From contig NZ_CP014616.1 in NCBI RefSeq assembly GCF_001590685.1, forward strand, positions 4,277,001 through 4,341,000: 64,000 bases of DNA, written 5' to 3'. The notes under the pieces are model-generated. The model saw nothing but the letters and a program-made list of their open reading frames with translations, was not told the DNA's origin and made no database searches. Both the position numbers and the translations under genes were made by a program. Numbering within the stretch: the stretch's first letter is position 1; the number at the start of each line of letters is the position of its first letter. This stretch comes from Sporosarcina psychrophila. GTDB taxonomy: Bacteria > Bacillota > Bacilli > Bacillales_A > Planococcaceae. Positions 34,559 through 43,395 of this stretch are shown one piece after another.

Positions 34559-35920
34559 ATGCCTCAACAAGAACACTGGAAATCAAAAATAGGTTTTATA
34601 CTAGCTGCTGCCGGTTCAGCAATCGGGTTAGGCGCTATTTGGAAGTTCCCTTACGTAGCCGGGACTGGCGGTGGCGGCGCTTTTCTACTGGTCTTTTTAT
34701 TATTTACGCTGTTATTAGGATTCCCTCTCTTAATCGGTGAATTCATTCTCGGTCGTAAAAGTCAAAGTGACGCAATTACTGCCTACAAAAAGCTTGCGCC
34801 CAATTCAGGTTGGCATATAACAGGGATCATTGGCGTCGTAACCAGTTTCTTAGTGCTATCATTTTATAGTGTTGTCGGAGGATGGATTATCCTCTACTTA
34901 TTCAAAGCATTAACCGGTGGTATTTCCGGACTTTCGCAAGACCAGTTCGGACCGTTATTCGACCAAATTATTGCAAATCCATTCGCTACGTTAGCCGGTC
35001 AACTGATCTTTATGGTGCTAACAATTGCTGTTGTAGCCCAAGGCGTTCAAAAAGGGATTGAGAAAGCAAGCAAGATTATGATGCCTGCTCTCTTCATATT
35101 ATTTATCATTATCGTTGCCCGTTCTCTTAGCTTGGATGGGGCAATGGAAGGCGTAAAATTTCTGCTGGTACCGGATTTCACTAAATTAACGTCTGAAACG
35201 ATTTTATTCGCTTTGGGACAAGCCTTTTTCACTCTCACATTAGGTGCTTCTGTCATGGTTACGTATGCTTCCTATCTTCCTAAAACGCAAAACCTGCCGA
35301 GCTCGGCGATGTCCATTATCGCTATGAATATCGTCATCGTTCTGTTAGCCGGCCTTGCGATTTTTCCGGGTGTGTTTTCATTTGGAATGGCACCGGATGC
35401 AGGACCGACATTGATTTTTTCAGTACTGCCAGCTGTATTCAACCAAATGCCCTTTGGGGTGTTTTTCTTCATTGCATTTTTGGTTTTATTCCTATTCGCG
35501 GCTTTAACTTCCGCTTTCTCTATGATTGAAATTATTGTTGCAACAATGACGAAAAATGATCCTTCAAAACGAAAACGATTCACTTGGATAATTGGAATGG
35601 CAATTTTCGTTGTTGGAATTCCATCTTGTTTATCATACGGAGTAATGGCTGATGTGAAGTTTTTCGATAAAACGGTATTCGATTTAGTCGATTTCGCAGT
35701 AAGCAATGTATTGATGCCTCTTGGCGCATTATTGATTTCGATATTCATCCCTTTGAAAATAGCTAAAACTGATCTGTTCAATGAGATGAAGCAAGGTTCG
35801 AAAGTCGGAAAGACCTTCTTCAACATTTGGTTCTACCTATTAAAATATCTGACCCCTATCGCAATCATTATTGTTTTCCTTGATGCACTGGGTGTGTTTA
35901 ACTTGTTCGCAGATCGGTAA
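34559..35920 (+). CDS. NSS-family sodium-dependent transporter (SNF/LeuT fold)
   Basis: About 453 residues, 11-12 membrane segments. The unwound first helix is clear near residues 15-45 ([21 protein letters not shown]), equivalent to the sodium/substrate site of LeuT; the usual N of GNxxRFP is A and the gate arginine is K. This variant is known in other Bacillales NSS members. They take up amino acids or related amines with sodium. Start ATG at 34559 with GAAAGGA upstream; the open frame begins 30 codons earlier without a ribosome site. Monocistronic. The substrate is unknown. Confidence 0.9.
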   Translation: MPQQEHWKSKIGFILAAAGSAIGLGAIWKFPYVAGTGGGGAFLLVFLLFTLLLGFPLLIGEFILGRKSQSDAITAYKKLAPNSGWHITGIIGVVTSFLVLSFYSVVGGWIILYLFKALTGGISGLSQDQFGPLFDQIIANPFATLAGQLIFMVLTIAVVAQGVQKGIEKASKIMMPALFILFIIIVARSLSLDGAMEGVKFLLVPDFTKLTSETILFALGQAFFTLTLGASVMVTYASYLPKTQNLPSSAMSIIAMNIVIVLLAGLAIFPGVFSFGMAPDAGPTLIFSVLPAVFNQMPFGVFFFIAFLVLFLFAALTSAFSMIEIIVATMTKNDPSKRKRFTWIIGMAIFVVGIPSCLSYGVMADVKFFDKTVFDLVDFAVSNVLMPLGALLISIFIPLKIAKTDLFNEMKQGSKVGKTFFNIWFYLLKYLTPIAIIIVFLDALGVFNLFADR

Positions 35921-35934
35921 AAATTGAACTGGCA

Positions 35935-35977
35935 ATAAAAAAGGAAGACTCCTTCGACGAAGAGTCTTCCTTTTTCT
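35935..35977. terminator. Bidirectional terminator
   Basis: AAGGAAGACTC (35941-35951) pairs with GAGTCTTCCTT (35962-35972); A run before and T run after. It lies between the convergent NSS transporter and VOC genes. Confidence 0.93.
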
Positions 35978-36389
35978 ATCCTTCTTTCTCGCAGTTCAAA
36001 TCCCACGTAAAGCCAAATTTATCTTTCACTTTCCCATACTTAGCTCCCCAGAACGTATCTTGCAGGGCCATCAGTACTTCGCCTTCTTCCCGCAGGCCGT
36101 CGTAGAGCTGGTTCGCTTCTTCCACGCTTTCACAGTCGATAAGAAGGGCAACGCCGTTTTTGTTGTATTCAGATGGCTTGTCCGCAGAATCGGCAAGCAT
36201 GATTTGAAATTCACCTTTTTTCAGATGGCAATGGAGGAGATAATCTGCTGCTTCCGGTGGATGCGGGAAATTAGCATCCGCATATTTCTGCATTCCTACT
36301 TCCTCAAGTCCTAGCAAATTCGCATAGAATTCAGCCGCTTCTTTTCCTTCTCCGTAAAACGTTAAATATGGAATGATTGTACCTTTCAT
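35976..36389 (-). CDS. VOC-family (PhnB-like) protein
   Basis: 137 residues, a vicinal-oxygen-chelate fold of two beta-alpha-beta3 units. It shows PYLTFYGEGKEAAEFYANLLG at the N terminus and the DTFWGAKYGKVKDKFGFTWDLN segment at the C terminus, which define the PhnB/demethylubiquinone-like subgroup. The metal and substrate are unknown; these proteins are often detoxification or resistance enzymes but most are uncharacterised. Start ATG with AGGAGGAGG-like site upstream. It stands alone between a terminator and the 2-hydroxyacid dehydrogenase. Confidence 0.85.
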   Translation of the reverse strand: MKGTIIPYLTFYGEGKEAAEFYANLLGLEEVGMQKYADANFPHPPEAADYLLHCHLKKGEFQIMLADSADKPSEYNKNGVALLIDCESVEEANQLYDGLREEGEVLMALQDTFWGAKYGKVKDKFGFTWDLNCEKEG

Positions 36390-36459
36390 ATTGTTACCTC
36401 CTCCTATTCGACGACAGTCATCAAGTCAATTTAGACATAATTCATTCGTCTGCTGTTCT

Positions 36460-37422
36460 TTACTGAACGATACCTTTTGGCTTGCGGCCTTCAAGTACAT
36501 CCGTAATTGCCTGTGCGTTCAAGTTCATCATCGCAAGGCGTGTCTTAATGCTGGCACTTCCGATATGCGGAAGGACTGTTACGTTCGGCAATGTAAGAAG
36601 CGGATGATCGAGTGGGATTGGTTCTTTTTCAAACACGTCGAGCCCCGCCGCCCAAATCGCACCGTTTTTCAATGCATCATAAAGAGCAGCCTCATCAACA
36701 ATTCCACCACGAGCGACATTAATAAGAACGCCCGTATTTTTCATAAGGTCAAGTTCCCGTGCACCAATCATCCCGGCGGTTTCCGGTGTAAAGGGAGCTA
36801 GAATGATAACGAAATCCGCCTCTTTCAGCAGTGTATCCAACTCCCTGAATTCAAGTCCGTACTCAGCTTCTGCGTCTGGCTTGCGGTTGCGATTATGATA
36901 AAGAACTTGCATATCAAAGCCTTTTGCCCGGCGCGCAACCGCTTCACCGATTCGTCCCATGCCAATGATGCCAAGTGTCGCTCCTCCAACATCCATGCCT
37001 GTAAATCTCATCGGAGCCCATGAAGTCCAATTACCTTTTCTAATTTCATTTTCTGCAGAGATCAATTTACGTGCCGTCGCTAGTAGAAGCGCAAAAGCAA
37101 GATCTGCAGTTGTTTCAGTCAACACACCCGGTGTATTTGTTACGATGACGTCATATTCCTTTGCCGATTCCAAGTCAATATTATTATAACCAACGGCCAT
37201 ATTTGCAACGATTTTAAGCTTCGTACCCGCTTCAAAAACCTCGCGATTGATGCTATCCGCCAAAACCGACCATAGTGCATCCGCTTCTGCCACTTCTTTC
37301 AATAAAACAGCGCGCGGAACTGCTACACTTTCTTCGTCCCACATCCGTACATCAAATTTTTCATGAAGCGGCGCAACCGCCTCTTCTGTCAGCTTTCTTG
37401 TAATGAAAATTCTTGGCTTCAC
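36460..37422 (-). CDS. D-2-hydroxyacid dehydrogenase (glyoxylate/hydroxypyruvate reductase type)
   Basis: 320 residues. NAD(P)-binding motif LGIIGMGRIGEAVARR near residue 147; catalytic Arg in INVARGGIVDE near 235; Glu in DVFEKEPIP near 263; His in PHIGSAS near 285. All catalytic residues are present. The enzyme reduces 2-keto acids such as glyoxylate or hydroxypyruvate, or works in reverse. The basic residues HNRNRKPDAE after the second beta strand suggest NADPH. Monocistronic; the 130-bp upstream gap is shared with the divergent sensor-kinase gene. Confidence 0.92.
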   Translation of the reverse strand: MKPRIFITRKLTEEAVAPLHEKFDVRMWDEESVAVPRAVLLKEVAEADALWSVLADSINREVFEAGTKLKIVANMAVGYNNIDLESAKEYDVIVTNTPGVLTETTADLAFALLLATARKLISAENEIRKGNWTSWAPMRFTGMDVGGATLGIIGMGRIGEAVARRAKGFDMQVLYHNRNRKPDAEAEYGLEFRELDTLLKEADFVIILAPFTPETAGMIGARELDLMKNTGVLINVARGGIVDEAALYDALKNGAIWAAGLDVFEKEPIPLDHPLLTLPNVTVLPHIGSASIKTRLAMMNLNAQAITDVLEGRKPKGIVQ

Positions 37423-37560
37423 TTAAATCCCCCTATTCTAACAATTAACAATAGTGTAGCATATAGTGTGAACCAATTGGCCGACGTTCAACTTTGTAGA
37501 AAGCCTGCCCAAGACCAATGTAAGTAGATACGGTTACTTCAAGATTGAGAGATGATTTCT

Positions 37561-39171
37561 ATGAAACCCGCTACTTTACAATCCCGCATTTTTTCATATG
37601 GCGCACTCTTTGTTTCCATAATAGCAATCATTATCGGTGTTTCCTTCTACTTTACAATGTCGCAAGGTATCGAGCAACAGATTGGGGACCAGGCGCTAAG
37701 TATAGCCAGAACAACAGCAGACCGCCCCGATGTCCGTGCAGGATTTGGACACGCTGATCCAACGGAAATATTGCAGCCTATCGCCGAAGCGGTACGACTC
37801 AAAACTGGTGCTGAATATGTCGTTATCGGAAACAGCGAAGGTATTCGGTATGCTCATCCTGTTCCAGAACGGATTGGGCAAAAAATGGTGGGTGATGATA
37901 ATGAACGTGCGCTTCTCCTAGGCGAATCCTATATTTCCGAGGCGACTGGGACACTCGGGGCCGCCTTACGCGGGAAAACACCAGTATTTAACGAGGATGG
38001 CAAGATTATCGGGATTATTTCCGTTGGTTTTTTAAAGAAGAATATGTCCTCTATCTTTTTTCAGTATGCCGACAACATTTCCTACATCGTACTTATCGCA
38101 ATCATTCTAGGTATTATTGGTTCTAGCATTCTGGCACGCAATATTAAAAAAGAACTTTTTAATTTAGAGCCTGCGGAAATAGCGAACTTATTCACCGGAC
38201 GAAACGCTCTTATTGAGTCTGTGCGAGAAGGAATCATTATGGTTGACGCAAACGGTATCATTACAACTGTGAATGTGGCTGCATATGAAACTCTTTCTCT
38301 CCCTAATCAATCGGAACTAATCGGTCGGACGATTCAGGAAGTGCTTCCAAACACACTTCTTCCAAAGGTACTTGAAACCGGAGAACGACATCTCGATCGC
38401 CCGATGGAAATTCGCGGCAAAAAGGTAATTGTAAATCGCATCCCCATCCGTGTTGGCGAACAGATTGTCGGTGCGGTTTCAACTTTTCGGCTACAATCAG
38501 ACATTGACCAACTCGCAATGGAATTATCACAAGTGAAACGGTATACGGAGGCGCTTCGTGCACAAACCCATGAATACAATAACTTTTTATATACAATATC
38601 GGGTCTCATTCAACTCAATTCATACGATGAGGCACTAAGCTTGATTCATGAGGAAACAGCTGAACATCAATCGCTCATCCAATTCGTGACAAAGCGGTTG
38701 CAGGATCCCTTTCTAGGAGGAATTGTTATCGGTTTCTTCAACCGGGCAAAGGAATTGAAGGTCCGCTTCCTTCTTGATGAAGATAGTCTCTTAAAAAAAC
38801 TCCCGAAACACTTAGAAAAAAACCATTTCGTTTCAATCATTGGAAACTTAGTTACAAATGCTTTCGAAGCGACCGACTCTTTTCCGGAAGAAAAACGAAT
38901 GGTCCGCATCTTCATTCTGGATAACGGCGAAGAGATTTTAATTGAAGTTGAAGATTCAGGACATGGGATAGCTGATGAAGTGCTGGATGTACTCTTTCAA
39001 GAAAAGGTATCGACAAAAAATCAGAATCACCGTGGATATGGACTTATGAAAGTAGCAGAGAATGTGAAAAACCTCAGCGGTTCTATCACACTCGAAAAAG
39101 GAGATTTAGGCGGTGCATTGTTTATTATTTCCATACCGAAAGGAGGGTTTTCAGATGACAACTCTAATTGA
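37561..39171 (+). CDS. CitA/DctS-family sensor histidine kinase
   Basis: About 536 residues: membrane segment (residues 10-32), an extracytoplasmic PAS-like sensor (about 35-170), a second membrane segment (175-195), a cytosolic PAS domain (210-310), a HEYNN phospho-acceptor motif (THEYNNFLYTISG near 340) and an ATPase domain with NLVTNAFEA (N box) and DSGHGI (G1 box). This is the citrate/C4-dicarboxylate sensor family (CitA, DcuS, CitS, DctS). ATG 37561 is preferred over ATG 37552 because GAGAGATGA then lies at normal spacing. The gene overlaps its regulator by 17 nt and precedes tctCBA, so a tricarboxylate is the likely signal. Confidence 0.9.
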   Translation: MKPATLQSRIFSYGALFVSIIAIIIGVSFYFTMSQGIEQQIGDQALSIARTTADRPDVRAGFGHADPTEILQPIAEAVRLKTGAEYVVIGNSEGIRYAHPVPERIGQKMVGDDNERALLLGESYISEATGTLGAALRGKTPVFNEDGKIIGIISVGFLKKNMSSIFFQYADNISYIVLIAIILGIIGSSILARNIKKELFNLEPAEIANLFTGRNALIESVREGIIMVDANGIITTVNVAAYETLSLPNQSELIGRTIQEVLPNTLLPKVLETGERHLDRPMEIRGKKVIVNRIPIRVGEQIVGAVSTFRLQSDIDQLAMELSQVKRYTEALRAQTHEYNNFLYTISGLIQLNSYDEALSLIHEETAEHQSLIQFVTKRLQDPFLGGIVIGFFNRAKELKVRFLLDEDSLLKKLPKHLEKNHFVSIIGNLVTNAFEATDSFPEEKRMVRIFILDNGEEILIEVEDSGHGIADEVLDVLFQEKVSTKNQNHRGYGLMKVAENVKNLSGSITLEKGDLGGALFIISIPKGGFSDDNSN

Positions 39172-39847
39172 AGTCTTAATTATTGAAGATGATTTACGAA
39201 TTGCCGACATCCATCAGCGGTTCATCGAGAAAATAGAGGGCTTTACAGTCGTAGGTTCCGCGTATACCGGTGATGAAGCAAAAGATTGGATTTCAGCATT
39301 GTTGCCAGACCTCGTTTTGCTCGATGTCTATTTGCCCGATGTACTTGGTACAGAGCTAATGGATTTCATCCACAAAAACAGCCCTGAAACAGATATTATT
39401 TTCATCACCGCTGCGGCAGAGATTGAAGTTGTAAGAAAGGCATTTCGCCACGGAGTCATCGACTACATCCTAAAACCGCTCACATTCGATCGATTTAAGG
39501 AAAGCCTCCTTTCTTATAAAGTTAAAAGGGAAACACTTTCAGGTGTAGGACTCATACAGGAAGATTCCATCAAATCTCTTTGGAATAAAACGCTACCCGC
39601 TTCATCAAACCCTGATTTCATTCCACCAAAAGGGATTGACCCCATGACGAAAGAGAAAGTGGTCAGCCATATAAAAAATATAGAAGGCGGAATTACTGCA
39701 GAAGCACTTGGTTTGGAAATCGGCGTTAGCCGTTCGACCGCAAGACGTTATCTAGAATACCTCGTCTCAGAAAAACGTGCATTTACAGAACTTCTATACG
39801 GCTCAGTCGGGCGTCCCGAAAGAAGATACTTCATAAAAAAACGCTGA
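39155..39847 (+). CDS. CitB/DctR-family response regulator
   Basis: About 230 residues. The receiver domain carries the acidic pair IIEDD, phospho-Asp in LVLLDVYLP near residue 56, Thr in FITAAAE and Lys in YILKPLT. The C-terminal half has a helix-turn-helix (GGITAEALGLEIGVSRSTARRYLEYL, recognition helix SRSTARRYLEY). Start ATG 39155 with AAAGGAGGG upstream, inside the kinase gene end. It probably activates tctCBA; a dyad at 39878-39899 and a cre box inside the following hairpin lie in its target region. Confidence 0.92.
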   Translation: MTTLIEVLIIEDDLRIADIHQRFIEKIEGFTVVGSAYTGDEAKDWISALLPDLVLLDVYLPDVLGTELMDFIHKNSPETDIIFITAAAEIEVVRKAFRHGVIDYILKPLTFDRFKESLLSYKVKRETLSGVGLIQEDSIKSLWNKTLPASSNPDFIPPKGIDPMTKEKVVSHIKNIEGGITAEALGLEIGVSRSTARRYLEYLVSEKRAFTELLYGSVGRPERRYFIKKR

Positions 39848-39877
39848 ACAGTATGAACAAAATGATGTTTACTCTCA

Positions 39878-39899
39878 TTATCGAACTTATAAACGATAA
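39878..39899. promoter_or_regulatory. Candidate response-regulator dyad before tctC
   Basis: TTATCG-N10-CGATAA, perfect 6-bp arms, about 30 bp after the response-regulator stop codon and 83 bp before the tctC start. Its position suggests binding by the adjacent CitB-family regulator. No second copy is seen. Confidence 0.45.
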
Positions 39900-39928
39900 C
39901 TTTTAATTGAATAAATATTCTGATAGAT

Positions 39929-39965
39929 TGATGACAGCGAATGAAAACGCTGTCATCATTTTTAA
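39929..39965 (+). terminator. Terminator/attenuator before tctC with embedded cre box
   Basis: TGATGACAGCG (39929-39939) pairs with CGCTGTCATCA (39948-39958), then TTTTTAATT. It closes the two-component operon and must be passed, or bypassed by an internal promoter, to express tctCBA. The loop and right arm form TGAAAACGCTGTCA (39942-39955), a full match to the CcpA cre consensus. The same bases may therefore act both as RNA terminator and as DNA operator. Confidence 0.75.
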
Positions 39966-39981
39966 TTATAAGGGGGATTAC

Positions 39982-41007
39982 ATGAAGATGTGGAAGAAAC
40001 TTACGACGGTTGCCCTAGCAAGTATCCTGGCACTCGGCCTCACAGCATGTTCTGCGGATGAATCTGAAGGAAAAGTGGAAGGCGCTACCTCGAAATATCC
40101 GGAGAGTAACATAACAATTGTCGCTCCATCCGGCGCAGGCGGTGGATGGGATTTAACTGCCAGAGCTATTGCAAAAACGATGAGTGAAACAAAGCTAATC
40201 GATAAGTCAATCGTAGTTGAAAACAAACCCGGCGGCGGTGGTGCTGTTTACATGGCAGAATTTGCAACAAAGGAACTAAAAAATGATCATGTCCTTCTTG
40301 TAAAATCTCCGCCAATCTTAATCAACAATAACAAAGCGGAAGGAAACAGTGCTTACGGCTATAAAGACACAACACCATTGGCTCAGCTGACGCGTGACTA
40401 CGGAGCTATTGTCGTCAAGGCGGATTCAAAGTTTAATTCATTGAAAGATGTACTAGAAGCAATTAAGAAAGACGCGAAATCGGTGACACTTGCCGGCGGA
40501 TCGGCTCCGGGATCGATGGACCATCTTGTCGGTGTCTTGCCCGCATTTGAATATGGAATTGATCCAAAAACAGTAAAGTATGTATCGTATGATGGCGGCG
40601 GAGAGGCAGTCGCAGCATTGCTCGGTGGAAATGCAGACGTTATCGCTACAGATGCCTCCACTATTGGAGCGTATCTGAAGTCCGGTGATGTCCGTGTCCT
40701 CGCTGTCAGTTCTTCAGAACGGCTTAGCGGTGAATTGACAGAAGTCCCTACATTTAAAGAAGAAGGAATTGACGCCGAATTCACCATTTGGCGCGGCATC
40801 TTCGGTCCAAAGGAAATGTCGGAAACGGCTTATGACTATTGGTCCGAGAAGCTAGAGAAAATGGTGGAATCAGACGAGTGGAACGCAGAATTAGAGAAAA
40901 ATGGGTGGGAAAGCGAGTACCGTAATGCTGACGACTTCACTACCTATTTGGAAGAACAAGATAAAGTGATCGTGGAATTGTTAACGGCACTTGGAATGCA
41001 GAAATAA
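39982..41007 (+). CDS. tctC: Tripartite tricarboxylate transporter substrate-binding lipoprotein TctC
   Basis: About 341 residues. A signal peptide with lipobox LTAC (Cys near residue 23) anchors it outside the membrane. The mature part is a two-lobe TctC/BugD-type binder: ITIVAPSGAGGGWD near residue 45, VENKPGGGGAVYMAEF near 80 and GGSAPGSMDH near 170. It captures a tricarboxylate or similar organic acid and delivers it to TctAB. Start ATG 39982 with AAGGGGG upstream; the frame is open 25 codons further but without a ribosome site and would spoil the signal peptide. First gene of tctCBA. Ligand unknown, probably citrate-like given the CitA-family sensor. Confidence 0.93.
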   Translation: MKMWKKLTTVALASILALGLTACSADESEGKVEGATSKYPESNITIVAPSGAGGGWDLTARAIAKTMSETKLIDKSIVVENKPGGGGAVYMAEFATKELKNDHVLLVKSPPILINNNKAEGNSAYGYKDTTPLAQLTRDYGAIVVKADSKFNSLKDVLEAIKKDAKSVTLAGGSAPGSMDHLVGVLPAFEYGIDPKTVKYVSYDGGGEAVAALLGGNADVIATDASTIGAYLKSGDVRVLAVSSSERLSGELTEVPTFKEEGIDAEFTIWRGIFGPKEMSETAYDYWSEKLEKMVESDEWNAELEKNGWESEYRNADDFTTYLEEQDKVIVELLTALGMQK

Positions 41008-41013
41008 CATTAT

Positions 41014-41045
41014 TCGGGCGGCTTCAGCGCCGCCTTTTCTTTTAG
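41014..41045 (+). terminator. Intercistronic hairpin between tctC and tctB
   Basis: GGCGGC (41017-41022) pairs with GCCGCC (41029-41034), followed by TTTTCTTTT. A leaky terminator here would give more binding protein than membrane subunits, a common arrangement in such operons. Confidence 0.8.
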
Positions 41046-41061
41046 GGAGGTGTCAAAGACT

Positions 41062-41511
41062 ATGAGTAAAACGTTCGATCGATATGCCAGCATCGTCTTT
41101 TTACTGATCGGTCTCTTATTTGTAATCGAAAGTCAAAAAATTTCGGACAGTGCTTACGGATCATCAGTTGGACCGAAAATCTTTCCAATGTGGCTTGGTA
41201 TTATTTTAATTCTTTTAAGTTTGAGATTGCTATTCGAAACATTTAAATACAAATCTGAAACGACAGCTGGAATGAAGCTTCAATACAAGAAATTCATTAT
41301 TATCATTATCAGCGCAGTTTTGTATGCATTTCTATTGGAAAAGGTCGGATATGTCATTTCGACGTTCCTTTTTTTACTCATTGCTTTCCAAACAATGGAA
41401 CGTGGCCGATTATTGCCCTCCTTCATCATTGCAGCGGCATTTTCATTTGGAATTTATTATTTGTTCGCGAAACTTCTTGGCGGGTCATTGCCAGGATTTC
41501 CTGTATTTTAG
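41062..41511 (+). CDS. tctB: TctB small membrane subunit
   Basis: 149 residues with four membrane segments and no large soluble domain, the TctB plan. The N-terminal segment carries the SVGPKIFPMWLGIILILL motif typical of the family (P-x-F-P). Start ATG 41062 with GGGAGGTG upstream; the GTG at 41050 is part of that ribosome site. It works with TctA as the sodium-coupled membrane complex. Located 19 bp before tctA. Confidence 0.92.
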   Translation: MSKTFDRYASIVFLLIGLLFVIESQKISDSAYGSSVGPKIFPMWLGIILILLSLRLLFETFKYKSETTAGMKLQYKKFIIIIISAVLYAFLLEKVGYVISTFLFLLIAFQTMERGRLLPSFIIAAAFSFGIYYLFAKLLGGSLPGFPVF

Positions 41512-41529
41512 CGTGAAGGGAGTTAAGCT

Positions 41530-43056
41530 ATGAGCACTTTACAGTTTTTAGCCGATGGTTTCAGTGTTGCTTTTCAATGGCATAATCTATTATTTGCATT
41601 CGTCGGGGTAATAATCGGCACGGCTGTCGGCGTGTTACCCGGCATCGGTCCAATGAGCGGTGTTGCCCTTCTCATCCCCGTTACTGCAACCATCACTTCT
41701 GGAATGCCGACAGAAGCAGCCGCTGCCAGTTCGATCATTTTACTTGCCGGAGTCTATTATGGAGCAATGTATGGAGGTTCTACAACATCGATTTTACTGA
41801 ACACCCCTGGTGAATCTTCGTCTGTCGTCACGACGCTCGACGGTTATCAAATGGCTAGGCAAGGGCGTGCCGGAGCAGCTTTGGCTATCTCGGCAATCGG
41901 CTCATTTTGCGCCGGAATCATTTCGCTAATCGGTCTGGTCTTATTAGCGCAACCTCTTTCCAATGTCGCAATCAAGTTCGGCCCTGCAGAATACTTTTCC
42001 TTAATGCTATTGGGTTTAGCTGCTGTAAGTGGACTTGCTGGAAAGTCGATGACGAAAGCATTGATGATGACTGTTTTCGGACTTATGCTTGGAACAATCG
42101 GCATTGACGCAGTTTCAGGAATTGCCCGCTTTACATACAACCAGCCTATTCTTTTTTCCGGATTGGAATTTTTAACAATTGCTGTTGGATTGTTTGCGCT
42201 TGGTGAAGTATTCAAGACGGTATTGGAACGCGATGAAGAAGACGGGGCCATTGCAAAAATCAATCGCATCCTCCCGACAAAACAAGATATGAAAGACAGC
42301 GCAGTTCCCATTGTACGCGGTTCCCTACTAGGATTTTTCATCGGGGTACTTCCAGGCGCCGGGGCAACACTCGCATCTTTCTTCTCCTATATAACAGAGA
42401 AAAAGTTCAGTAAAAATCCCGAAAGCTTCGGAAAAGGGAACATCGCCGGAGTAGCGGGTCCTGAATCTGCCAATAATGCTGCTTCAGGGGGCGCAATGAT
42501 TCCTTTACTTACATTAGGAATCCCTGGTTCCGGTACAACAGCCATATTAATGGGTGCACTTATCATGTATAACATTCAGCCAGGGCCCCTTCTCTTTGAC
42601 GAACACCCGGATATCGCATGGGGGCTCATTGCAAGTATGTTTATCGGCAACTTGATGCTGTTAGTACTGAACATGCCGCTCGTTCGTGTGTTTGCAAAAA
42701 TCATTCAAACGCCTAAGAAGTACTTATTGCCTATTATTATCGCCATTTCATTTTTCGGAGTTTATGCCGTACAGTACACGACTTTCGATTTATACTTGTT
42801 GCTTGGTTGTGGTGTAGCGGGTTATTTACTATCAAAAAATGATTATCCAGTAGCTCCATTAGTTTTGGCACTCGTATTAGGTCCAATGATTGAAAACAAC
42901 ATGAGGCGAGCACTCACCATTTCGAACGGTGAATTCAGCATTTTCTTCACAAAGCCGCTATCGCTTGTTTTCATCATAGTAGCTGCATTATGGCTTCTTG
43001 TTCCAATGTTGCTGAAACTCAAAGGACGCTCAGTCGTCGTGGAAGATGAAGGTTAA
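41530..43056 (+). CDS. tctA: TctA large membrane subunit
   Basis: 508 residues with about twelve membrane segments. Family motifs: GVLPGIGPMSGVALLIPVT near residue 35, YYGAMYGGSTTSILLNTPGE near 77, and the second-half LGIPGSGTTAILMGAL near 335, the Gly/Pro-rich re-entrant loops thought to bind substrate and sodium. It forms the transport channel with TctB and takes substrate from TctC. Start ATG with GAAGGGAG upstream. Last gene of the operon, closed by the terminator at 43075. Confidence 0.94.
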   Translation: MSTLQFLADGFSVAFQWHNLLFAFVGVIIGTAVGVLPGIGPMSGVALLIPVTATITSGMPTEAAAASSIILLAGVYYGAMYGGSTTSILLNTPGESSSVVTTLDGYQMARQGRAGAALAISAIGSFCAGIISLIGLVLLAQPLSNVAIKFGPAEYFSLMLLGLAAVSGLAGKSMTKALMMTVFGLMLGTIGIDAVSGIARFTYNQPILFSGLEFLTIAVGLFALGEVFKTVLERDEEDGAIAKINRILPTKQDMKDSAVPIVRGSLLGFFIGVLPGAGATLASFFSYITEKKFSKNPESFGKGNIAGVAGPESANNAASGGAMIPLLTLGIPGSGTTAILMGALIMYNIQPGPLLFDEHPDIAWGLIASMFIGNLMLLVLNMPLVRVFAKIIQTPKKYLLPIIIAISFFGVYAVQYTTFDLYLLLGCGVAGYLLSKNDYPVAPLVLALVLGPMIENNMRRALTISNGEFSIFFTKPLSLVFIIVAALWLLVPMLLKLKGRSVVVEDEG

Positions 43057-43074
43057 TAGCGAACGTATATTTCG

Positions 43075-43115
43075 AAAGCGGATCGCCTTAGATGTAAGGC
43101 GATCCGCTTTTTTTA
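43075..43115 (+). terminator. Terminator of tctCBA
   Basis: AAAGCGGATCGCCTTA (43075-43090) pairs perfectly with TAAGGCGATCCGCTTT (43095-43110), followed by a T run. The 21-bp repeat array B begins immediately after it. Confidence 0.96.
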
Positions 43116-43342
43116 TTAAAGAGTGTAAGCAACGTTTTAAATGAACTTAACAACGTTTCCGTCCATGTTCATAGCATTTCCAATGAACTTAACAACGTTT
43201 ACACGAAACTTCACAACACTTGAACAACTTAACAACGTTTTGCCCAAACTAGGCGACGTTGCAACTGAAGTTCCAAACGTTTTAAATGAACTTTGCAATA
43301 CTCCCGTGAAACTAAGCAACAGTCTCATAAAACTAAACAAAG
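43114..43342 (-). repeat. Degenerate 21-bp tandem repeat array B (11 units)
   Basis: Read on the minus strand, eleven units follow the consensus CGTTGTTAAGTTCATN3AAA. Unit borders on the plus strand fall after 43134, 43155, 43176, 43197, 43218, 43237, 43258, 43279, 43300, 43321 and 43342. All units are 21 bp except that ending at 43237, which is 19 bp. The conserved head CGTTGTTWAGTT is the same as in array A at 5269-5455. Like array A it fills a gap between convergent genes (tctA and moaA). The remaining bases up to 43395 show nothing. Confidence 0.8.
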
Positions 43343-43395
43343 TCAGCATCCCCTCCGTCTCTCTCCATAATAAAAAGCGTCGCCGCAGCAACGCT

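Noticed and set aside
35272-35826. 184-codon minus-strand frame within the NSS transporter gene
   Set aside because: Lies wholly inside a gene with clear family motifs; low-complexity Lys/Ile-rich translation and no start site.
41847-42341. 164-codon minus-strand frame within tctA
   Set aside because: Antisense shadow of a well-supported gene; no recognisable motif.
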